Below are positions 58,770 to 64,000 of a stretch of DNA of 64,000 bases, piece by piece. Both the position numbers and the translations under genes were made by a program. Each line of letters starts with the position of its first letter. Within the stretch, counting starts at the first letter, position 1. Origin of the DNA: Pseudomonas sp. LD120 (GTDB lineage: Bacteria > Pseudomonadota > Gammaproteobacteria > Pseudomonadales > Pseudomonadaceae); NCBI RefSeq assembly GCF_009861525.1, contig NZ_WVHL01000005.1, forward strand, positions 1,798,001 through 1,862,000. The letters run 5' to 3'. The notes beneath the pieces are model-generated. The model saw nothing but the letters and a program-made list of their open reading frames with translations. It searched no databases and was not told where the DNA came from.

Positions 58770-59894
58770 ATGCCGCTGCAATCCTTGAACAGTCTGTCTG
58801 CCGTCGATCCTGTGCAATGGGATGGCCTGCTCAAGGACGGGCAACCCTTTGTCCGTCACGCCTTTCTCAGTGCCCTGGAAGACAGCGCCAGCCTCGGCCC
58901 GCGCTCGGGCTGGCAGGCCGAGCACCTGCTGCATGTGGAGGACGGCCGCCTGCTGGCGGCGCTGCCCAGCTATCGCAAATGGCATTCCTACGGTGAATAC
59001 GTGTTCGATCACGGCTGGGCCGATGCCTGCGCGCGGGCCGGGATCGACTATTACCCCAAGCTGCTGACCGCGGTGCCGTTCAGCCCAGTCAGTGGCGCGC
59101 GGGTGCTGGCGGCGACCCAGGCGGATGCCTTCGAGCTGTTGAAAAGCCTGCCCGGCCACCTGGAGCTCGAAGGGCTTTCCAGTGCCCATATCAACTTCAC
59201 CGACGCCTTCAGCGATCAGGCCCTGGAACAGCAACCGGGCTGGTTGCAGCGCCTGGGCTGTCAGTTCCATTGGCAGAATCGCGGTTATCGGGACTTTCAG
59301 GACTTTCTCGATGCTCTGAGTTCGCGCAAGCGCAAGCAGATGCGCAAGGAACGCGAGCAGGTCGCGGGGCAGGGCTTTGATTTCCAGTGGTTCGAAGGCC
59401 ATGAGCTGGACGAGGCGCAATGGGATTTCGTCTATGCCTGCTACACCAACACCTATGCGGTACGGCGGCAGTCGCCGTACCTGACCCGGGCGTTTTTCAG
59501 CCTACTGGCCGAGCGCATGCCTGAGGCGATTCGCGTGGTCCTGGCCAAGCAGGGCACACGCTCGGTGGCCATGGCTTTTAGTCTGGTGGGTGGCGACAGT
59601 TTTTACGGGCGCTACTGGGGCTGCCTGGCGGAGTTCGACCGCCTGCATTTTGAGACCTGTTTCTATCAGGGCATGGAATACGCCATTGCCTACGGGCTGC
59701 AGCGCTTTGACGCTGGGGCCCAGGGCGAACACAAGCTGATTCGCGGCTTCGAGCCGGTGATCACCCGTTCCTGGCACTACCTGCGCCACCCAGGGCTGAA
59801 TGCCGCGGTAAAGGATTTCCTGCAACAGGAGCGCAGCGGAATACGCGCCTATGCCGAGGAGGCGAGGGGCGCTTTGCCTTATCGGCAGGCGTGA
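58770..59894 (+). CDS. FemAB-like GNAT acyltransferase (DUF482 family)
   Basis: 374 residues; two GNAT-like lobes. The C-terminal half has YACYTNTYAVRRQSPYLTRAFF, VAMAFSLVGGDSFYGRYWG and HFETCFYQGMEYAIAYGLQRFDAGAQGEHKLIRGFEP, the conserved segments of DUF482/FemAB_like proteins, which are thought to act in peptidoglycan or capsule-linked acyl transfer. The substrate is unproved. Starts at ATG 58770 after a GGGGACCCCC-type leader, 84 bp behind the LysR gene on the same strand. Its stop is 17 bp from the convergent aqpZ. Confidence 0.85.
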   Translation: MPLQSLNSLSAVDPVQWDGLLKDGQPFVRHAFLSALEDSASLGPRSGWQAEHLLHVEDGRLLAALPSYRKWHSYGEYVFDHGWADACARAGIDYYPKLLTAVPFSPVSGARVLAATQADAFELLKSLPGHLELEGLSSAHINFTDAFSDQALEQQPGWLQRLGCQFHWQNRGYRDFQDFLDALSSRKRKQMRKEREQVAGQGFDFQWFEGHELDEAQWDFVYACYTNTYAVRRQSPYLTRAFFSLLAERMPEAIRVVLAKQGTRSVAMAFSLVGGDSFYGRYWGCLAEFDRLHFETCFYQGMEYAIAYGLQRFDAGAQGEHKLIRGFEPVITRSWHYLRHPGLNAAVKDFLQQERSGIRAYAEEARGALPYRQA

Positions 59895-59910
59895 CCCTCG
59901 CCACCTTGCG

Positions 59911-60609
59911 TCAGTCGTCTTCCTTGCCCAGCCAGCGATAGACCACGCCGCCGATCACCGCGCCGAGGATCGGCGCCAGCCAGAACATCCAGAGCTGTTG
60001 CAGTGCCCAGCCGCCGACGATCAGTGCCGGCCCCGTGCTGCGAGCCGGGTTAACCGAGGTGTTGGTCACCGGGATCGAGATCAGGTGGATCAGGGTCAGG
60101 GCCAGACCGATGGCGATCGGCGCCAGCCCCGCCGGGGCGCGTTTGTCGGTGGCGCCGAGGATGATCACCACGAACATCCCGGTCATCACCAGTTCGCAGA
60201 CCAAGCCTGCCGCCATGGAGTAGCCGCCGGGGGAGTGTTCGCCGTAGCCGTTGGCGGCCAGCCCCGAGGCCAGCTCGAAGCCCGGCTTACCGCTGGCGAT
60301 GAAGTACAGCAGCGCTGCCGCGATCACCCCGCCGATGACCTGAGCGACGATGTAGGCCGGCAGTTCCCTGGCCGGAAAGCGCCCACCCACCACCAGCCCC
60401 ACGGACACGGCGGGGTTCAAGTGGCAACCGGAGATATGGCCGATGGCAAAGGCCATGGTCAGCACCGTTAGGCCGAACGCCAGAGCAACGCCTAGCAGGC
60501 CGATACCAACATTGGGGAAGGCCGCCGCGAGTACGGCACTGCCGCAACCGCCCAAGACCAGCCAGAACGTACCGAGCAACTCAGTGACCGAGCGTTTGAA
60601 CAAAGACAT
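59911..60609 (-). CDS. aqpZ: Aquaporin Z
   Basis: 232 residues and six helices with the two half-helices HLNPAVS (NPA 65-67) and SVNPARS (NPA 187-189). The water-selective filter is intact: an aromatic near Phe45, His175 and Arg190, as in E. coli AqpZ (231 aa). It carries water quickly across the inner membrane for osmotic adjustment. The start at ATG 60609 is preceded by AAGGACTTGCTC. Upstream lies a long gene-free region, so it is monocistronic. Confidence 0.95.
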   Translation of the reverse strand: MSLFKRSVTELLGTFWLVLGGCGSAVLAAAFPNVGIGLLGVALAFGLTVLTMAFAIGHISGCHLNPAVSVGLVVGGRFPARELPAYIVAQVIGGVIAAALLYFIASGKPGFELASGLAANGYGEHSPGGYSMAAGLVCELVMTGMFVVIILGATDKRAPAGLAPIAIGLALTLIHLISIPVTNTSVNPARSTGPALIVGGWALQQLWMFWLAPILGAVIGGVVYRWLGKEDD

Positions 60610-61212
60610 GAGCAAGTCCTTGATAGGTCAACCTATCAACGCGATACAGCTGTTATGCATCCCGCAGGTTAACTACAGGTTCCGCTCCGGAACCTAGGGT
60701 CAGTACAGCAGGCTTTCGGCGCAATTCCACTCGTCCATGAAAAACGCCAGCCCCCTGAAACCGTGGCTCTGACGCTCAGTGCAGCCACTTTCTGTGGCGC
60801 ATCACACCTTCGCCGCTGCCGCAGGCTGCGACCGGCCCCAAGGGGCACAAAAATCCTGAGGGTTTCAGGGGGCGACGGTTGATCGCCAAGCAAGGTCCCG
60901 CGGGCCCTTGCGCAGCTTCGCAAGCTCAGCAGCGGCTTCAGGCCAAGGTCGATCCGGGATTTGTGCCGCTGCCGCAGGCTGCGAGGGGCTGCGAAGGAGG
61001 TGGGCCATGGGGGTTGCTAAAGGTCCCATAGACCTTGGCGTAGCCTCGCGAGCCCGTCCGCTACAGGGCGCGCGCCGGGCTTTTTGCCGCTGCTGAAGGC
61101 TACAATCGGCACCGCAGGGGCCGCAGAACCGGGGTCTGCGGTGCGCCAGGTAAATCACGCTGGGCGCCTTGCGCGTCCTGCGGACTTGATCGCAGCCTGC
61201 GGCAGCGGCATG
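60610..61212. repeat. 600-bp gene-free region with dispersed repeats
   Basis: No believable gene is seen. The 20-mer GCCGCTGCCGCAGGCTGCGA occurs at 60812-60831 and 60965-60984, and inverted at 61190-61209. CCCCCTGAAACC (60751-60762) and GGTTTCAGGGGG (60861-60872) are a 12-bp perfect inverted pair that encloses the first copy. Around 60890-60947 is an inverted copy of the element at 25182/42870. The region looks like a collection of REP-type units. The aqpZ promoter must be near 60620-60700. Confidence 0.7.
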
Positions 61213-63045
61213 TCAGTCGATGCCCACAAACCCTCCGGTCTGGTGCTGCCACAAGCGTGCGTACAGACCACCGTGGGCCAGCAGTTCGGCGTGGGTGCCG
61301 GTTTCGGCGATGCACCCCTGTTCCAGGACCACCAGGCGGTCCATGCGGGCGATGGTGGAGAGGCGGTGGGCGATGGCGATCACGGTCTTGCCCTGCATCA
61401 GGGTTTCCAGGCTTTCCTGGATCGCTGCTTCGACCTCCGAGTCCAGGGCCGAGGTGGCTTCGTCCATGATCAGGATCGGTGCGTCCTTGAGCAGGACCCG
61501 GGCAATGGCGATGCGCTGGCGCTGGCCGCCGGACAGTTTGACCCCGCGTTCGCCAACGTGGGCATCGAAGCCGGTGCGGCCCTGAGCGTCGGAAAGCTGC
61601 GGGATGAACTCGTCGGCCCGGGCCTTGCGCACCGCTTCCCAGAGCTCCTCGTCGGTGGCATCGGGGCGGCCGTAAAGCAGGTTGTCACGGATCGAGCGGT
61701 GCAGCAGCGAGGTGTCCTGGGTGATCATGCCGATGCGCTCGCGCAGGCTTTCCTGGGTCACCTCGGCGATGTTCTGGCCGTCGATGAGGATCTGCCCGTC
61801 CTGCAGGTCGTACAGGCGCAGCAACAAGTTGACCAGGGTTGACTTGCCGGCCCCGGACGGGCCGATCAGGCCGATCTTCTCCCCGGGACGGATGTCCAGG
61901 TTGAGGTCGCTGATGACCTTGTTGGCCTTGCCGTAATGGAACTCCACATGCTCGAAGCGCACGCCGCCCTTGGCCACCGCCAACTTCGGCGCCTGTTCGC
62001 GGTCGGTGAGTTGCAGCGGCTGGGCGATGGTCTTGAGGCCGTCCTCGACCATGCCGATGTTCTCGAAGATGCCGTTGATCACCCACATGATCCAGCCGGA
62101 CATGTTGACGATGCGGATCACCAGGCCGGTGGCCAGGGCGATGGCCCCGGCGCTGATCAGCGACTGGCTCCACAGCCACAGGGCCAGCCCCGTGGTGCTG
62201 ACGATCAGCAGGCCGTTGAGGCTGGTGATGGTCACGTCCATGGCGGTGACCACGCGCCCGGCCAGCTGGCTTTTCTCGGTCTGCTCGGCAATGGCTTCGC
62301 GGGCGTAGCTCTGTTCGAAATGGGTGTGGGCGAAGAGCTTGAGGGTGGTGATGTTGGTGTAGCCGTCGACGATCCGCCCCATGAGTTTGGAGCGGGCGTC
62401 GGAGGCGTCCACCGAGCGCTTCTGGATGCGTGGCACGAAATAGTGCATGGCCCCAATGAAGCCGGCGATCCACAGCAATAGCGGAATCATCAGGCGCCAG
62501 TCGGCGTCGGCGAACAGCACCAGGGAACCTATGGCGTAGATGGTCACGTGCCACAGGGCGTCGATCACCTGCACTGAGGAGTCCTGCAGCGAATAGCCGG
62601 TCTGCATGATGCGCTGGGCGATGCGCCCGGCGAAGTCGTTCTGGAAGAAGTTCAGGCTCTGGCGCAGCACGTAGCTGTGGTTCTGCCAGCGGATCAGGCT
62701 GGTCATGCCGGGGTTGATGGTCTGGTGCATCAAGAGGTCGTGCAGGCCCACCATCAGCGGCCGGAACAGCAAGGCCACCACCGCCATCCAGGCCAGCTCC
62801 AGGCCGTGGTCGGTGAATACCTGGACGCTGGGCGTGCCCTGGGCCAGGTCGATGATGGTGCTCAGGTAGCTGAACAGCGAGACCTCGATCAGGGCCACGA
62901 ACAGGCCCACCACCAGCAGGGCGACAAAGCTGGGCCAGACTTGCTTGATGTAGTGGAAGTAGAACGGCAGGACCCGGTTGGGCGGGGTGGCGCTGGGGGC
63001 GTCGCGAAAGATATCGATCAGTTGTTCAAAACGACGAAAGAGCAT
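61213..63045 (-). CDS. ABC transporter, fused membrane and ATPase domains (exporter type)
   Basis: 610 residues. Six membrane helices (about 30-330) precede a nucleotide-binding domain with Walker A GPSGAGKST (about 390-400), signature LSGGQRQR (near 505), Walker B LIMDEATSALDSE and the switch His in AHRLSTIARMD. It is a half-transporter that must dimerise, like MsbA or multidrug exporters. The N-terminus MLFRRFEQLIDIFRDAP is typical of the group. The ATG at 63045 is 91 bp after ppiA on the same strand. The cargo is unknown. Confidence 0.92.
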   Translation of the reverse strand: MLFRRFEQLIDIFRDAPSATPPNRVLPFYFHYIKQVWPSFVALLVVGLFVALIEVSLFSYLSTIIDLAQGTPSVQVFTDHGLELAWMAVVALLFRPLMVGLHDLLMHQTINPGMTSLIRWQNHSYVLRQSLNFFQNDFAGRIAQRIMQTGYSLQDSSVQVIDALWHVTIYAIGSLVLFADADWRLMIPLLLWIAGFIGAMHYFVPRIQKRSVDASDARSKLMGRIVDGYTNITTLKLFAHTHFEQSYAREAIAEQTEKSQLAGRVVTAMDVTITSLNGLLIVSTTGLALWLWSQSLISAGAIALATGLVIRIVNMSGWIMWVINGIFENIGMVEDGLKTIAQPLQLTDREQAPKLAVAKGGVRFEHVEFHYGKANKVISDLNLDIRPGEKIGLIGPSGAGKSTLVNLLLRLYDLQDGQILIDGQNIAEVTQESLRERIGMITQDTSLLHRSIRDNLLYGRPDATDEELWEAVRKARADEFIPQLSDAQGRTGFDAHVGERGVKLSGGQRQRIAIARVLLKDAPILIMDEATSALDSEVEAAIQESLETLMQGKTVIAIAHRLSTIARMDRLVVLEQGCIAETGTHAELLAHGGLYARLWQHQTGGFVGID

Positions 63046-63136
63046 GGGGGTCTTGAAGCCCGGGGCACGGGCTCTCCTGTTCAGAAAGCGGACGGGGCGC
63101 CGGGTGGGGCGCCGCCGTCGGGACAGGCTGGCGGAT

Positions 63137-63700
63137 TCAGTCGATGCGCTTGGCCGACTTGATCAGCACCGGGTCCACAGGCACGTTTTGCATGCCTTGC
63201 TTGGTGGTGGTCTGGGAATTGACGATCTGGTCCACCACGTCCATGCCGCTCACCACCTTGGCGAACACCGCGTAGCCGGCGTCGCGGCCCGGGTCGAGGA
63301 AGGCGTTGTCGGCAACGTTGATGAAGAACTGGCTGGTGGCCGAGTTGGGGTTCGACGTGCGGGCCATGGACAGGGTGCCGCGTACGTTATGCAGGCCGTT
63401 GCTGGCTTCGTTCTTGATCGGGTCGCGGGTGCTTTTTTGTACCATCTGCGGAGTGAAGCCACCGCCCTGGACCATGAACCCCGGGATCACCCGGTGGAAG
63501 ATGGTGTTGGTGTAGAAGCCGCTGTCGACGTAGTCGAGGAAGTTCTTGCTGGAGATCGGTGCCTTGACCGGGTCCAGTTCGACTTCGATCTTGCCGAAAC
63601 TGGTGTCCAGCAGAACGTGGGGCGCCTTGGCCGGTTGCGCGGCCATCAGGTTGGCCGCGAACAGTACGGAGCCGGCGACGAGGGCAATTTTTTTCAGCAT
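63137..63700 (-). CDS. ppiA: Periplasmic peptidyl-prolyl cis-trans isomerase A (cyclophilin)
   Basis: 187 residues (E. coli PpiA 190). Signal peptide of about 20 residues ending LMA-AQPA. Cyclophilin core: FHRVIPGFMVQGGGFT (catalytic Arg and Phe in FHR-x-I-x-x-F-M-V-Q-G), NVRGTLSMARTSNPNSATSQFFINVADN, and YAVFAKVVSGMDVVD. It speeds folding of proteins exported to the periplasm. The start ATG at 63700 follows the stop of the hydrolase gene by 3 bp on the same strand, so they form one transcription unit. Confidence 0.95.
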   Translation of the reverse strand: MLKKIALVAGSVLFAANLMAAQPAKAPHVLLDTSFGKIEVELDPVKAPISSKNFLDYVDSGFYTNTIFHRVIPGFMVQGGGFTPQMVQKSTRDPIKNEASNGLHNVRGTLSMARTSNPNSATSQFFINVADNAFLDPGRDAGYAVFAKVVSGMDVVDQIVNSQTTTKQGMQNVPVDPVLIKSAKRID

Positions 63701-63703
63701 GGT

Positions 63704-64000
63704 TCAGTGATCCTGGGTGGTGGTGTCGACTGTGGTTATGAAGTCCAACAGGGTTTGGTTGAAGCGCTGCGGCTGGTCCAGCGGGGTGGCGTGACGGGAA
63801 TCCTCGATCACCACCAGCCGCGCATCCGGCAGCAGTTTGACATAAGCCTCTTTGACCGCCACCGGGGTGTAGTCGCGGTCGGCGCTGACGATCAGGGTTG
63901 GACAGGTGATACGGCCCAGACGTTCCTGCACCCCCCAGCCGACAATGGCGTCGAAGCTGGCGAGATAAGCACGTTTGTCGTTTTTTGCCCAGCGCTCGGC
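63704..64000 (-). CDS. Alpha/beta hydrolase, C-terminal part (5' end outside the window)
   Basis: The frame stays open to the window edge; 98 codons are visible. The C-terminal part of an alpha/beta hydrolase fold shows the acid loop TLIVSADRDYTPV and the catalytic His in EDSRHATPLDQP. The GTG at 63931 is internal, because the upstream codons also read as hydrolase (for example ERWAKNDKRAYLASFDAIVGWG). No nucleophile is visible because it lies outside. Immediately upstream of ppiA. Confidence 0.8.
   Translation of the reverse strand, partial: AERWAKNDKRAYLASFDAIVGWGVQERLGRITCPTLIVSADRDYTPVAVKEAYVKLLPDARLVVIEDSRHATPLDQPQRFNQTLLDFITTVDTTTQDH

Noticed and set aside
57720..59420. 566-residue minus-strand frame opposite the LysR and FemAB-like genes
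   Set aside because: It spans two real plus-strand genes and has Gln/Arg/Leu-biased composition without a domain.
1..64000. tRNA or rRNA genes, CRISPR arrays, phage or insertion elements
   Set aside because: I saw no cloverleaf-like blocks, no regular spacer-repeat pattern and no transposase or integrase frame. The repeats present are short, REP-like and irregularly spaced.

Overview
The window is chromosomal DNA from a fluorescent Pseudomonas, most likely the P. fluorescens/protegens/chlororaphis group. The evidence is high and even GC, G/C-ending codons, Pseudomonas-type intergenic REP and 'GCCGCTGCCGCAGGCTGCGA' repeats, and Pseudomonas signature genes (PxpABC with an MFS carrier, HrpA of about 1300 aa, LpxO, a PA3284-PA3286-like KAS III/sigma/anti-sigma set). 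I see no rRNA, tRNA, CRISPR array, prophage or insertion sequence. Species assignment is inference.

Layout. 1-3.5 kb: end of a CHMI gene, a LysR regulator, an EamA carrier. 2.4-5.9 kb: complete cyanate cluster, cynT-cynS-cynX on the minus strand with cynR divergent. 5.9-20.2 kb: mostly housekeeping and conserved genes (PheC-like periplasmic protein, methyltransferase, rnd-ycgL, hydroxyacid dehydrogenase, nitroreductase, YcgN, a degenerate M61-like protein, TrmH-family methylase, yajD, ptrB, glutamine amidotransferase). 20.4-25.2 kb: 5-oxoproline module (LysR / MFS-pxpABC). 25.3-31.8 kb: VWA-MoxR pair, cysK, lpxO, an EamA exporter behind a possible leader-peptide attenuator, and an orphan short pilin-like protein.

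31.8-42.9 kb is a sugar-acid catabolic region. A GbpR-like LysR gene and a tctCBA tripartite transporter lie on the minus strand. Divergent from them are a PdxA-like dehydrogenase, an ACS-family MFS carrier, a rhamnonate-dehydratase-like enolase-superfamily enzyme, an FAH-fold (AraD1-like) dehydratase and a semialdehyde dehydrogenase. The last four match a non-phosphorylative sugar acid to 2-oxoglutarate route such as the L-lyxonate pathway known from P. aeruginosa. A GATARC-type motif recurs in front of both plus-strand promoters.

43-64 kb: DMT carrier, chemoreceptor, aceK, hrpA, KAS III with an ECF-like sigma/anti-sigma pair, a putative porin, MFS with a SnoaL-like protein and LysR, FemAB-like protein, aqpZ, a 600-bp gene-free repeat region, an ABC exporter, ppiA and a truncated alpha/beta hydrolase. 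The most interesting items are the leader peptide/terminator before the EamA gene, the M61-like protein lacking its zinc histidines, the 39-bp palindrome before cynX, and the PdxA homologue without a kinase partner in the sugar-acid region.
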